A DNA stretch of 64,000 nucleotides from Undibacterium sp. KW1 (GTDB lineage: Bacteria; Pseudomonadota; Gammaproteobacteria; Burkholderiales; Burkholderiaceae_D): the NCBI RefSeq assembly GCF_009937955.1, contig NZ_AP018439.1:310001-374000 (forward strand), given 5' to 3'. The notes beneath the pieces are model-generated. The model made no database searches, was not told where the DNA came from, and saw only the letters and a program-made list of their open reading frames with translations. A program made the position numbers and the translations under genes. This document shows, piece by piece, positions 1-8,871 of the stretch (position 1 is the first letter of the stretch; every line of letters starts with the position of its first letter).

Positions 1-47
1 GAGCTGCCAGCGCGGTTTCTTGCATCCTTCTTGTTCTTGTTGCTCAT
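1..47 (-). CDS. possible 5' end of a gene leaving the window
   Basis: On the minus strand an ATG at 47 opens a frame that runs off the left edge without a stop. It encodes about 15 residues (MSNKNKKDARNRAGS), lysine and arginine rich. A weak AGG lies upstream. Too little is visible to name a family. It would be divergent from the DUF3455 gene at 298. The rest of 48-297 shows no convincing gene. Confidence 0.3.
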   Translation of the reverse strand, partial: MSNKNKKDARNRAGS

Positions 48-297
48 CTGGCCTGATCCATCATCCTTGATGCCTGCTCATCTGCAGGCGAATCCCGCAT
101 TGTCCCACGAAGGCCCACAGCCTGCTGACCGAAAAAATTCAGGTCGCAGGCGGTTTTCGGCAATGCTGCTCATACTTTGTTCATACTTAAGTAGGGGGCT
201 TGTTCACCTGACAAAGGATGTAAAATTCAGTAAGTGTTTTATTCGTTTTGAAACACCGTTGCTAAAATTTGGCGGCTCTAATTGAAAGGTATAAGAA

Positions 298-873
298 ATG
301 AAGAAAATCGCTATCGCTGGCAGTATTGCTACTGCTGCCATCCTGTCAGCCTGCTCGACTGCGCCTGTTAAACACACAGCTGACCCAGTTGCACCTGCTG
401 CCCAGGTCGTTAGCGTGCCAGCCAACCTCAAAGCACCTGCAGGTGAAGTACTGGCCTTCCAGATGGCAGCTACCGGCGTGCAGATTTATGATTGCCGCGC
501 CAATAAATCCGGCCCTAAAAAGTTTGAATGGGTATTCCGCGCGCCAGAAGCTGAGCTATATGCCAGCCATGACCCTAGCAGCCCCAAACTGGGCAAGCAT
601 TATGAAGGCCCAACCTGGGAAGCCGCAGATGGCAGCAAAGTAATCGCTGAAGTAGTCGCCAAGAGCGACAGCGTCGATACCAATGCCATCCCATGGCTGT
701 TGCTGAAAGCCAAGTCAAGTTCGGCGAATGGCACCTTTTCCAAAGTGACCAGCATACAGCGCGTGGTCACTGTTGGTGGCAAGGCACCTTTGACAGGTTG
801 CTCGGATTTCCAGATAGGTGCAGAAAAACGCACACCTTATAAAGCCACCTATTATTTCTTCAAGGCAAATTAA
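298..873 (+). CDS. DUF3455 domain lipoprotein
   Basis: This 191-residue protein begins with a short positively charged, hydrophobic signal ending in a lipobox (LSAC, Cys19), so it is probably a lipoprotein or at least exported. The remainder matches the pattern I associate with DUF3455: a PAGEVLAFQ stretch near residue 48, an IYDCRA motif, and a C-terminal GCSDFQIGAEKRTPY segment. The two cysteines could form a disulfide. The family has no established function. A GAAAGGTATAAG ribosome-binding region precedes the ATG. It stands alone, with the next gene on the same strand 92 bp away. Confidence 0.8.
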   Translation: MKKIAIAGSIATAAILSACSTAPVKHTADPVAPAAQVVSVPANLKAPAGEVLAFQMAATGVQIYDCRANKSGPKKFEWVFRAPEAELYASHDPSSPKLGKHYEGPTWEAADGSKVIAEVVAKSDSVDTNAIPWLLLKAKSSSANGTFSKVTSIQRVVTVGGKAPLTGCSDFQIGAEKRTPYKATYYFFKAN

Positions 874-965
874 TTGCCACTTTGTTGTTTCTAATTGCTT
901 CAGAGTAAGCAATTGATTTCCATATGGGTTCATAATAGGCTTCCCCATCATGAACCTCTATTGCG

Positions 966-1424
966 ATGATACTGGACGGTTTTGATCTTGCCATTTTGCG
1001 CTATCTGCAAAAGAAAAGCCGCCATTCAGCCGAGCTGATAGGGGCAGATATAGGCCTGTCTGCCACTGCCGTGCAGCGCCGCATACGCAAGCTCAGGGAT
1101 GAAGGCGTCATTCGTGCAGAGGTGGCGATAGTCAGCCCTCAGGCGGTTGGCTACCCTCTGACTGTCATGGTTGAGGTCGCTTTCAAAAAAGGCCTGGGCG
1201 ATGTCATCGACAGCTTCAAGCAAGACATGCAGGCCCTGACCGAAGTACAGCAATGCTTTTACCTCGCAGGTGATTTTGACTTCATGCTCATCGTGCAAAC
1301 CACGGACATGGCCGCCTATGAACGTTTCACCCGTGCCGTGCTGTTCGTCAATGAGAACGTCCTCAAATTCCGCACCACCGTGATCATGGATACCGTCAAG
1401 CAAAGTTACTGCCTGCCGATTTAA
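966..1424 (+). CDS. Lrp/AsnC family transcriptional regulator
   Basis: The 152-residue protein has the usual Lrp/AsnC plan: an N-terminal winged helix-turn-helix (about residues 5-60, including [15 protein letters not shown]) and a C-terminal RAM ligand-binding domain (about 65-150) with the [15 protein letters not shown] strand pattern. Length is normal for the family. Such proteins usually sense amino acids and control transport or catabolism genes; the ligand cannot be read here. The stop codon overlaps by 4 bp the stop of the convergent carboxymuconolactone-decarboxylase-like gene. Confidence 0.88.
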   Translation: MILDGFDLAILRYLQKKSRHSAELIGADIGLSATAVQRRIRKLRDEGVIRAEVAIVSPQAVGYPLTVMVEVAFKKGLGDVIDSFKQDMQALTEVQQCFYLAGDFDFMLIVQTTDMAAYERFTRAVLFVNENVLKFRTTVIMDTVKQSYCLPI

Positions 1425-1825
1425 GATTCTGCATCCAGCGCAGCAAATACTTCTTTCGCCGCAAACAAGCCATTCAGCGCCGCAGGAAAACCGGCATATA
1501 CCGCCATCTGCATGATCACTTCTGTCACTTCTTCGCGCGTGCAACCCACATTCAGGGCTGCCTGTATATGCACCTTGAGCTGAGGTATCGCATTCCCAAG
1601 CGCCGTCAATGCTGCAACCACGGCGATTTCGCGTGACTTCAAATCCAGTTGCGGGCGTGAGTAAATATCCCCGAAAGGGAATTCAATCAGATAGCGTGCA
1701 AAGTCGGGGGCAATATCTGCCAGCGCGGCGATGACTTTTTCTCCTGCGTCGCCATCGATTTCCCTGAGCTTTTCCCAACCGCGCTGATAGCGTTCATTGA
1801 CGGATATATTGCTGTTTTGATGCAT
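1421..1825 (-). CDS. carboxymuconolactone decarboxylase (CMD/AhpD-like) family protein
   Basis: The 134-residue protein shows the CMD fold signature: a central helix with [16 protein letters not shown], then [31 protein letters not shown]. It has a single cysteine in that motif and no CXXC, so it is not a typical AhpD peroxidase; small stand-alone CMD proteins often have unknown substrates. It lies 2 bp downstream of a MerR regulator on the same strand, so the two are co-transcribed. A pairing of CMD proteins with AdhR/NmlR-type MerR regulators is known (for example AdhR and YraC in Bacillus), which suggests an aldehyde or electrophile stress role. Confidence 0.85.
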   Translation of the reverse strand: MHQNSNISVNERYQRGWEKLREIDGDAGEKVIAALADIAPDFARYLIEFPFGDIYSRPQLDLKSREIAVVAALTALGNAIPQLKVHIQAALNVGCTREEVTEVIMQMAVYAGFPAALNGLFAAKEVFAALDAES

Positions 1826-1827
1826 GA

Positions 1828-2226
1828 TCAGACTTTCTTTTTCCGGCCAGCCTTATCAACTATCATTTTTTGATAAATCCGGATCTTGTCATCCAGGGCG
1901 CTGGCATTGGCTGCAAGCTCAGACATGGTGGTGGCCAGGCGCTGACGATGGAGCTCAAGCATAGTCAACCGCTGTTGCAGACTCATTTCACCATCTGCCC
2001 TGAGCTGCGCATACTCACGTATGTCCGCCAGTGGCATGCCGGTTTGTTTCAGGCGCAAGACAAACTCCAGCCACAGGACGTCCTGACTGTTGTAACGTCT
2101 ATGGCCGTTGTCCGCCCGCTTGGCTGCTTGCAAGACCCCGGCTTTTTCATAGAAACGCAGGGTATGCGCAGACAAGCCGGTCAGGGCAGCCATCTCGCCT
2201 ATGGAAATGAATAATTTTCTGGTCAC
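1828..2226 (-). CDS. MerR family transcriptional regulator (AdhR/NmlR-like)
   Basis: The 132-residue protein starts with a MerR winged helix ([24 protein letters not shown], about residues 8-31; [22 protein letters not shown], about 43-64), followed by a dimerisation coiled coil (about 80-120). The sequence resembles the AdhR/NmlR/YraB group but has no cysteine at all, whereas several members of that group sense aldehydes through a conserved cysteine. A perfect palindrome (2241-2260) sits just upstream of the start and fits autoregulation together with the downstream CMD gene. Confidence 0.88.
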   Translation of the reverse strand: MTRKLFISIGEMAALTGLSAHTLRFYEKAGVLQAAKRADNGHRRYNSQDVLWLEFVLRLKQTGMPLADIREYAQLRADGEMSLQQRLTMLELHRQRLATTMSELAANASALDDKIRIYQKMIVDKAGRKKKV

Positions 2227-2240
2227 GGTATGATCTTAGA

Positions 2241-2260
2241 ACTTAGAGTGGACTCTAAGT
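2241..2260. promoter_or_regulatory. MerR-type palindromic operator
   Basis: ACTTAGAGTGGACTCTAAGT is a perfect 9-bp inverted repeat with a 2-bp centre. Its layout matches MerR-family operators that lie between -35 and -10 elements with an extended 19-20 bp spacer, and it closely resembles the AdhR/NmlR operator form. It is 14 bp upstream of the merR-like start, so the obvious target is the merR-CMD operon. Confidence 0.75.
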
Positions 2261-2287
2261 CAAGCATACAGCAGTTACTGTCTCAGG

Positions 2288-3709
2288 TCATGCAGGTAGA
2301 AGCGCACGCCTGCTTCGCAAGTCGAAAGGATCGCGGCACAGCGACTGCAAATGCAGGCTGCTGTCATGAAAAATTCTGTGATGATCGCGGCACACCGTGA
2401 TGCACAGATATTCTTCATCCAGGGTTTTGACGGCTTGTGCATAAGCGGCTGAACGGGCATCTGCATCAGCGATATGCCGGTATTCAGCTACCGTGGCATA
2501 AAAGCGTGTGTATGCTGCCTGTGCTTGTTGCTGCGGCGCCTGTTTTTGATAGACATCAACATATTCGTCGACATCATCAAAGTCCTGTATCCAGCCACGT
2601 GCAACGACATCAAATTCGCCGCGTGCAACATAGTCATAAACCTGCTCTGCATTTTTTGTCGGTATCAGTTCGCAATGTATGCCACAGGCTCGCAAAACGC
2701 TGATGGCAGCATCAAGTGCGACAGTCAGCGGCCCGCGTCCTGCCGCATACAGTATGCGCACTGCGGTATTGGCAAAATGCCCGGACCAGCGCAGGCGGAA
2801 TTCTGCCAGCGTGAGCTCGCTGGCTTGCGCCTTAGGTACGGCCAGCACGTCCGCCGGAATAAAATCTGTGTGATACAGCGCCCCCAGTTTTTTCTGTGCC
2901 TCTTTTTGTACCAGTGTATGAAAATCCTTGCGCATAGCCAGTTCATCGAAGATACCTGCTGCATTCAGGATCAGCATGCCCGACCAGCGGTCACGCAGCC
3001 TGGTTGTATGCATGCCTGGCAGGGCATCCAGACGCAACTGATGCTTGCGTTCCAGCAAGGCAGCATTTGCCCTGCCATCTTGTATGGCAAGACAGACGTC
3101 ATCAAACTTGTCATGGAGTTGTATGCTGATTTTTTCTGGCAGCTTGCGCAGACCTGAGTACGATGGATTGTGTGCCAGTTGTATTTCACGGTCACTGGCA
3201 GAGTACACCCGCATGGGGCCAGAGCCCATCATGAGATTGCCCTGGGTTTGCACACAAATCCCCATCGCCGGATGAGCAATGATTTCCAGCAAAGGGCAAT
3301 ACGGCTGCCTTAATTGTATAAAGACATGGCCTTGTGCATCATCTGCGTACAAGCCTGCCGGAATTTCACCCTCGCTGCATTCTGCCGCACCAACGATCAG
3401 TCCTCGTAATAGTCCGGCAAAGATGGATGTGGAACAAGGCCAGATGTGGCGCGCAAAGCTGTGTACCACATGTGAGGCCAGTAGTGGGCTGCCATCGTCG
3501 AAGAAGGTAGCGCCAATATCAAATGACCATTTGCTGTGGTCGGCAGAATACGTCCAGCTACTGGCCAGTTCAGCGACAGGCTGATCACCAGAACGGTTGA
3601 TGCGTAACAGGGTCTGGTAGAGCAGTGAACTCAAGGGGTGGCATACGGCATCCGTCCTGAGCGGGTCGATGTGGAAGAGTTCTTTTAAGCTGGCTAGATG
3701 CAGAGTCAT
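2288..3709 (-). CDS. family 5 solute-binding-like protein without signal peptide (SgrR C-terminal-like)
   Basis: The 473-residue protein matches family 5 (peptide/nickel type) substrate-binding domains: an early LYQTLLRINRSGDQPVAELASSW segment, the WSFDIGATFFDDGSPLLASHVV motif and a C-terminal GWIQDFDDVDEYVDVY element. Unlike transporter-associated members it begins MTLHLASLKELFHIDP with no signal peptide or lipobox. It therefore resembles the ligand-binding half of SgrR-type regulators, although no N-terminal DNA-binding domain is present here or in the 100 bp upstream. No permease or ATPase gene is adjacent. It could be a cytosolic sensor, a truncated SgrR relative, or a mislocalised binding protein. 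Confidence 0.65.
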   Translation of the reverse strand: MTLHLASLKELFHIDPLRTDAVCHPLSSLLYQTLLRINRSGDQPVAELASSWTYSADHSKWSFDIGATFFDDGSPLLASHVVHSFARHIWPCSTSIFAGLLRGLIVGAAECSEGEIPAGLYADDAQGHVFIQLRQPYCPLLEIIAHPAMGICVQTQGNLMMGSGPMRVYSASDREIQLAHNPSYSGLRKLPEKISIQLHDKFDDVCLAIQDGRANAALLERKHQLRLDALPGMHTTRLRDRWSGMLILNAAGIFDELAMRKDFHTLVQKEAQKKLGALYHTDFIPADVLAVPKAQASELTLAEFRLRWSGHFANTAVRILYAAGRGPLTVALDAAISVLRACGIHCELIPTKNAEQVYDYVARGEFDVVARGWIQDFDDVDEYVDVYQKQAPQQQAQAAYTRFYATVAEYRHIADADARSAAYAQAVKTLDEEYLCITVCRDHHRIFHDSSLHLQSLCRDPFDLRSRRALLPA

Positions 3710-3812
3710 GTTTTAACGAAGGAAGCAGTCAAAACATTATTCTCGCTTTTCCATCATACGGGTAAGCGGCTTTTTGACGTGTATAAACGCCGCCTGGCCC
3801 CGTTTTTTTACA

Positions 3813-4514
3813 CTAAGAAGGCAATTCGAAGCGATAACCTACGCCATACACAGAGTGCAGGCATTCATTGCCTGGCAGTTTTCCCTGTATCTTTTTGCGT
3901 ATGTTCTTGATGTGCGTATCCACCGTCCTGTCATTGATGTCGCGCTGATCCTCATGGGCAAAGTCCAGCAATTGCTGGCGTGAAAACACCCGTTCAGGAT
4001 GGCTGATGAATTCTGCCAGCAAGCGATATTCTACCGGCGTCAGGTTCAGAGGTTGGGCATCAACCAGTATGCGCAGTTGCTCTTTATCGATAGCAAAACG
4101 TGATTGTTCAGAAGCTGGCTGCCTAATCAGACCAGTCAGACCAGCCATGCTGCGGCGCAAATGTACCTTCACACGCGCGACGACCTCACGCGGGCTGAAG
4201 GGCTTGCACACATAGTCGTCAGCCCCGGTTTCCAGCCCCAGCAAACGATCTACCTCTTCCACCCTGGCAGTCAGCATGATGATGGGCACTTCGCTGAACT
4301 TGCGTACTTCATTGCAGATACTGATGCCATCCAGTTCTGGCAGCATCAGGTCCAGCAAAATCAGGTTGGGTGTGCACAGGCGCAGTTGTTCCAGTGCTAG
4401 CCTGCCATTCGCTTCATGACTGACCTGGTAGCCTGCCGCGAGCAAATAGTCTTTTAGCAGGGCCGCAATTTTCAAGTCATCTTCAACAATGAATATGTGG
4501 GCGCTATTGTCCAT
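3813..4514 (-). CDS. OmpR/PhoB family response regulator (BaeR-like)
   Basis: The 233-residue protein has a receiver domain (1-120) with acidic pair Glu11-Asp12/Asp13, phosphoacceptor Asp55 (LILLDLMLPELDG), a Thr in MLTAR and Lys104 (CKPFSPRE). It is followed by a winged-helix DNA-binding domain (about 135-230) containing LTPVEYRLLAEF and RTVDTHIKNIRKKI. All phosphorylation residues are intact. It is the first gene after the histidine kinase gene on the same strand, 8 bp apart, so the two form one operon. The closest functional namesakes would be BaeR/CreB-like envelope-stress regulators, but targets cannot be read from here. Confidence 0.92.
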   Translation of the reverse strand: MDNSAHIFIVEDDLKIAALLKDYLLAAGYQVSHEANGRLALEQLRLCTPNLILLDLMLPELDGISICNEVRKFSEVPIIMLTARVEEVDRLLGLETGADDYVCKPFSPREVVARVKVHLRRSMAGLTGLIRQPASEQSRFAIDKEQLRILVDAQPLNLTPVEYRLLAEFISHPERVFSRQQLLDFAHEDQRDINDRTVDTHIKNIRKKIQGKLPGNECLHSVYGVGYRFELPS

Positions 4515-4522
4515 GTGATGAT

Positions 4523-6025
4523 TTATGGTGTCTTGATAAAAGGCAATTGCATGAGAATTTTCACGCCACCCAATTGTGAAGCAGATGCACTGATACGTCC
4601 ACCATGTGCATCAACGATGACCTTGCAAATCGCCAGGCCCAGGCCGCTGCCACCATTGGCGCGGTTGCGTGCACTGTCGGCCCGGTACAGGCGGTCAAAT
4701 AACAGCGCATGGCTGGCATCCGGCACACCAGGCGCACTGTCTTCGATACTGAGTTCAAGCAAGGCGCCATTACGTGTCAAGGTGCACAGGATGACCCCGC
4801 CGCTATCGGTGTAGCGTATGCTGTTTTCCAGCAGGTTGCTGAGTACCTGGGTCAGGCGGCCACCATCGGCATTGATCCATGCTGGCATGTCGCCCAACTG
4901 GCTGTCGAGGTGCAGGCCAGCCTGCTGCATGCGCAGGCCAAAGCGTTGCAACAGGTCTGCCAGCATCGGGCGCAAGTCCATGGGCTGGAACTGGTAATGC
5001 AGCTCACCGGCATCGGCCAGGGTCAGTTGGCGTAAATCATCGACGAGCTTGTTGATGTGGCGTACTTCAGCATGCAGGGACTCCAGCGCGGCGGGCGTGA
5101 TGTGCCGTACGCCGTCCATCAGTGCTTCCACTTCGCCCTGTATGACAGTCAGCGGGGTACGCAATTCATGCGAGATATCAGCCAGCATTTTGCTTCTTTG
5201 CGCCTCGTTTCTTTCCAGGTTTTGCGCCATGCTGTTGATGTCACGGGCGAGGTCGCCGAGTTCATCCTGGCTGATCATTTCTGCCCTGGCATCAAGCTGC
5301 CCCTTGGAAATTTTTGCCGTAACCTGATGCAGGGATTTTAATGGGCGCAATAAATGCCTGGCCAGCCACAGGGAAAATGCCAGCGATACCAGTATCAGTG
5401 TCAGCGCCAGCCATAAGGTATGACGTATTTGTACGCTGACAAAATCCATTGCGCTGGCGTTCGAGATTTGTCGCAGAGGGGCCAGCCGGAGCGTGCCTAT
5501 ACGCTCATTACCCAGCATGATGGGTACGATACTGCCACCGGGCGCATCGCCGGGGCCTATCAGGGCGATGCCATTCTTGTCTATCAGGGAAAGTCTTTGT
5601 CCAAAGCCCATCGGGTCTATCGGTGGCCTTTGCTCTGGCGGTGCATCGCGTGGTGGCCTGTCCTGGCCTCTTGGCGGAGGAGGAGGGCGTCTGTCATGTT
5701 GATCCTCAGCGCCGTCTCCACGCGGCCTTCTGGGTGGCGGCGGTGGCGCATCTTCATTTTGTGGGCGTGGCTGGCTGCGTATCTGATCCAGTAAATCACG
5801 CATGGGGCGGCGGTTGGCCTGGAAACGGTCAAAATTACCATACTGGCGATAATCTTCTGCCAGCAGATTGCTGAGTCTGGCCAGGTCTTGTTTTTCCAGG
5901 TCGCTGAGGTAGGCGATGAAACCACTTTTGAGGTTTTGACTGGTGACCCAGGCCAGCGTGCCTATGCTGATAATCACAATTGCCGTAATGGCCAAAGCGA
6001 GCTTGCGGGCGATGGTCAGACGCAT
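4523..6025 (-). CDS. BaeS-like sensor histidine kinase with proline-rich sensor region
   Basis: The 500-residue inner-membrane kinase has TM1 (about residues 8-30), a periplasmic region (31-200), TM2 (about 203-221), HAMP (about 222-275), a HisKA domain with phosphoacceptor His286 (SHELRTPL) and an HATPase_c domain with the N box near residue 400 (NLLENSIRYT) and G boxes (NGGSGLGLAICKVIVDAHGG). The periplasmic part carries an unusual stretch, residues 86-138, made largely of Pro, Arg, Asp and Gln with two runs of five prolines. It would act with the response regulator 8 bp downstream. Confidence 0.92.
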   Translation of the reverse strand: MRLTIARKLALAITAIVIISIGTLAWVTSQNLKSGFIAYLSDLEKQDLARLSNLLAEDYRQYGNFDRFQANRRPMRDLLDQIRSQPRPQNEDAPPPPPRRPRGDGAEDQHDRRPPPPPRGQDRPPRDAPPEQRPPIDPMGFGQRLSLIDKNGIALIGPGDAPGGSIVPIMLGNERIGTLRLAPLRQISNASAMDFVSVQIRHTLWLALTLILVSLAFSLWLARHLLRPLKSLHQVTAKISKGQLDARAEMISQDELGDLARDINSMAQNLERNEAQRSKMLADISHELRTPLTVIQGEVEALMDGVRHITPAALESLHAEVRHINKLVDDLRQLTLADAGELHYQFQPMDLRPMLADLLQRFGLRMQQAGLHLDSQLGDMPAWINADGGRLTQVLSNLLENSIRYTDSGGVILCTLTRNGALLELSIEDSAPGVPDASHALLFDRLYRADSARNRANGGSGLGLAICKVIVDAHGGRISASASQLGGVKILMQLPFIKTP

Positions 6026-6047
6026 ACTTCAGGGCTCCCGGATTGTA

Positions 6048-6327
6048 TAGAACTCATTTCATAAATAGGATGAGATGCGTTTGCCTCATAACGTGGGCTG
6101 GCAAGGCGGACGAGGCAGTCAATAGCTTTGCCTATTGACAACGAGTTCAACGCAGTCCAGCGCACGTTATGAGGCAAACCCTCCGGGAACTGACGATTTG
6201 GGCGCATTGCTGCGTTGTGCCGCTTGCTAAGGCGGACGCCTTAGCTGCACAGGGTACACACCTAAGGCCTTGCACTGCATCCCAAATCGTCTTGTTCGCA
6301 CTCATCCTATTTATGAAATGAGTTCTA
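6048..6327. mobile_element. 280-bp MITE-like element with 27-bp terminal inverted repeats
   Basis: Positions 6048-6074 are a perfect reverse complement of 6301-6327 (27 bp). Between them lie two further inverted-repeat modules: 6079-6095 with 6163-6179 (17 bp perfect, with an inner hairpin around GTCAATAG/CTATTGAC) and 6192-6202 with 6281-6291 (11 bp perfect). No credible protein is encoded. This is the architecture of a non-autonomous miniature inverted-repeat element or a large composite palindrome. It fills most of the gap between the kinase gene and the peroxidase gene; 6328-6555 beyond it is AT rich and holds the peroxidase leader. Confidence 0.75.
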
Positions 6328-6555
6328 AAGTATTGATTTGCCATGGTGCCAGCCAATTATGGAGGAATCATGAAGTAAAGACGATACGCAACAAAAAAAT
6401 ATTTTTATAAAAACTATACAGATGGAATTTCAAAAAAACTGTTTTCTTCATTTTTTCTTCACATTCAGAAATCATCCTGTCCCCAGTCTCAGAACTTAGC
6501 GCAGAGGATGCCGGGCTTCTTGAGTAGAAAAATGGAAACTTCAAGGGGGCTAGAA

Positions 6556-8163
6556 ATGAAATCACAAAGAGTATCGAATTTGCATGTTATGGCTGGTGGG
6601 CGTGCAAGAGTACAGATAGGTAGTGCCATGCTTGTGCTGGCAAGCCTGGCTGCCTGTGGTGGCGATGCAAGTACGGCAGGATCGACGAATAATGTTAATA
6701 GCGCGCAAGCAGCACCGCCGGTAAGCACGGCTGCACTCCTTGCACCGGCACCGGCTCCGGCTCCGGCAGACCCGCCTTCACTCGTGCCTATTGCCAATGG
6801 TGAGGGAGCTGCTCTGACAGTATCCACGACTGGCAGCATAGATAGAAACAATCCTTTCTTTAAAGCCTTTGGCAATGGCCGCAGTTGTGCCAGCTGCCAT
6901 CAGGAAAGTCAGGGCTGGAGCATACGTCCTGATGACTTGCAACTGAGATTTACTGCCAGCAATGGCAATGACCCGGTGTTTGCCCTCATTGATGGAGCAA
7001 ACTCGCCGACTGTCAAAGTGACTACGTTAGATCAAAAGCGTCAGGCTTATAACATGTTGCTGTCCAAGGGGCTCATCAGAGTGGGTTTGCCAATACCCGC
7101 TGATGCTGAATTTATACTGGATAAAGTAGATGACCCTTATGGGTACGCCAGCGCCAAAGAGGTATCGCTATTCCGTCGCCCTATGCCCACAACGAACCTG
7201 AAGTTCCTGAGTACCGTTATGTGGGATGGCCGCGAAACCTTCAGCGATGCCAGGTCCAGTCTGTGCATACGCAATACCCGGCCACTGCAGTGTTTTTCAA
7301 CCACTGATTTCGATTTGCTGCATCAGTCAAATAGTGCAGTCACTGGGCATGCCCAGGCAGCACAGGGGCTGACAGCGGCAGAGCAGCGCAGCATCGTTGA
7401 TTTTGAAAAAACGTTATTCACAGCACAGATCAGCAGTCTGGCAGCAGGTAATCTGACAGACATTGGCGCCAAAGGTGGCCCTGCAGAGCTGGCAAAGAAT
7501 AATTTTTATTTTGGTATCAATGACCTTGATGGCGGTGACTATATAACGGGAGCACCATTCGACCGCAATGTCATGAACATGTTTGCCGCATGGCGCGGTC
7601 TTGACAGGCCCACCCCACCGAACCCACCAGCGCAGGGAAGGCCTCCTCAACCTCAGCAGCCACCACAGCCACCATCGGCGATCAATATCGCCAGGGCATC
7701 GATAGCCAGGGGCGAGCAGATTTTTAATAACAAGCCTTTCAACATCACAAGGGTTGCTGGCTTTAATGATGAATTGCGTGTTGGCTTGCAGCGCGCAACC
7801 TGCGCCAGTTGCCATAGTGTAGGCAATGTGGGGTCACATTCTGTGCCGCGCCTGTTCAACACCGGCGTATCAGATGCCAGCCTGCGCACACCAGATATGC
7901 CCTTATATACGCTGAGGAATAAACTGACCGGTGAGTTGGTGCAAACCACGGACCCCGGCAGCGCCATGAATACCGGAAAATGGAAAGATATAGGCCGCTT
8001 CAAGGTACCCAGCCTGCGCGCCATAGAAGCGCGTTCACCTTACTTCCATAATGGTGGCATGGTGGAGATTACGGATGTCGTGAAATTCTATGACAAGCGT
8101 TTCAATATAGGATTTACGCCGCAGGAAATTATTGATCTGGCGGAGTTTTTGAAAGTATTGTAA
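6556..8163 (+). CDS. di-heme cytochrome c peroxidase family lipoprotein
   Basis: I place the start at 6556 because AAGGGGG lies 6 bp upstream; a longer frame opens at 6508. The resulting 535-residue protein has a signal with lipobox LAAC (Cys34), an Ala-Pro linker, a first CXXCH heme site at 111-115 (CASCH), and a second at 416-420 (CASCH). A Pro/Gln-rich insert lies around 351-374. The C-terminal IGRFKVPSLRAIEARSPYFHNGGM matches the di-heme peroxidase/MauG superfamily. It is expected in the periplasm, attached to a membrane, reducing H2O2 or oxidising an unknown partner. It ends at a shared terminator facing tdk. Confidence 0.88.
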   Translation: MKSQRVSNLHVMAGGRARVQIGSAMLVLASLAACGGDASTAGSTNNVNSAQAAPPVSTAALLAPAPAPAPADPPSLVPIANGEGAALTVSTTGSIDRNNPFFKAFGNGRSCASCHQESQGWSIRPDDLQLRFTASNGNDPVFALIDGANSPTVKVTTLDQKRQAYNMLLSKGLIRVGLPIPADAEFILDKVDDPYGYASAKEVSLFRRPMPTTNLKFLSTVMWDGRETFSDARSSLCIRNTRPLQCFSTTDFDLLHQSNSAVTGHAQAAQGLTAAEQRSIVDFEKTLFTAQISSLAAGNLTDIGAKGGPAELAKNNFYFGINDLDGGDYITGAPFDRNVMNMFAAWRGLDRPTPPNPPAQGRPPQPQQPPQPPSAINIARASIARGEQIFNNKPFNITRVAGFNDELRVGLQRATCASCHSVGNVGSHSVPRLFNTGVSDASLRTPDMPLYTLRNKLTGELVQTTDPGSAMNTGKWKDIGRFKVPSLRAIEARSPYFHNGGMVEITDVVKFYDKRFNIGFTPQEIIDLAEFLKVL

Positions 8164-8182
8164 AACTGGTTTGGATTTTGTG

Positions 8183-8212
8183 AAAAGAGCAGGCTCAAGG
8201 GCCTGCTCTTTT
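8183..8212. terminator. bidirectional Rho-independent terminator
   Basis: A 12-bp stem (AAAAGAGCAGGC/GCCTGCTCTTTT) with a 6-nt loop is flanked by A and T runs, so it can stop transcription from both the peroxidase gene (ends 8163) and the convergent tdk gene (ends 8236). Confidence 0.85.
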
Positions 8213-8235
8213 GTTTCAGGGGCTGCGTATTATTG

Positions 8236-8787
8236 TTAGCCAGCGTAAAAACAGCGGCCGCATACATGTTGATAACGCTCGTTCCCACCGATATCAATTT
8301 GCTCGCCGGATTTCATGCGTCTGCCATTTTCATCAACGCGGATATTCATCGTGGCCTTCTTGCCGCAAGCGCAGATGTTTTTTAATTCTTCTATATCGTC
8401 TGCGAGCGCCAACAAATATGCCGAGCCGGTAAATGGCTCACCGAGAAAATCGCTGCGCAGACCATAGCAAATCACTGGCACACCGCGCACCTGTGCCAGT
8501 TGATGTAACTGGCGTACCTGATCAGCAGACAGAAATTGCGCTTCATCCACAAGCACGCAACTGACCTTGGGTGTTTCTGCCAGGAAATCAAAGTGGCTAT
8601 CAAAAACTTCTGCCTGTCTTTGTGGACCCAGACGTGAAGTGACTTTACCCGCACCGTAACGGTTGTCTATGGCCGCAGTATAGAGAAGGACTTTTTGTCC
8701 CTGCTCTTCATAATTGTGTGCCACCTGCAAAAGTGCGGTGGATTTTCCGGCGTTCATTGCTGAGTATCTGAAGTAGAGCTTGGCCAT
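8236..8787 (-). CDS. tdk: thymidine kinase
   Basis: This 183-residue type II thymidine kinase phosphorylates thymidine to dTMP with ATP in the cytoplasmic nucleoside salvage pathway. The P-loop MNAGKST (residues 11-17), the DEAQF motif with Asp81-Glu82 and the lasso/zinc region with Cys139, Cys141, Cys176 and Cys179 are all visible. The substrate-binding segment RYQHVCGRCF closes the protein. Length is slightly shorter than the E. coli enzyme but complete. It is a single-gene unit ending at the terminator shared with the peroxidase gene. Confidence 0.95.
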   Translation of the reverse strand: MAKLYFRYSAMNAGKSTALLQVAHNYEEQGQKVLLYTAAIDNRYGAGKVTSRLGPQRQAEVFDSHFDFLAETPKVSCVLVDEAQFLSADQVRQLHQLAQVRGVPVICYGLRSDFLGEPFTGSAYLLALADDIEELKNICACGKKATMNIRVDENGRRMKSGEQIDIGGNERYQHVCGRCFYAG

Positions 8788-8871
8788 GCCTGTTTCCTGT
8801 TGGTTCCTGGTGGACTGTTGTCAATCTTGTTGATGAAGACAGTCGATTTATTGTCAATTTTATTGAAGATG

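Noticed and set aside
6048..6327. insertion sequence with transposase
   Set aside because: The 280-bp element encodes no credible protein, so only a non-autonomous element can be claimed.
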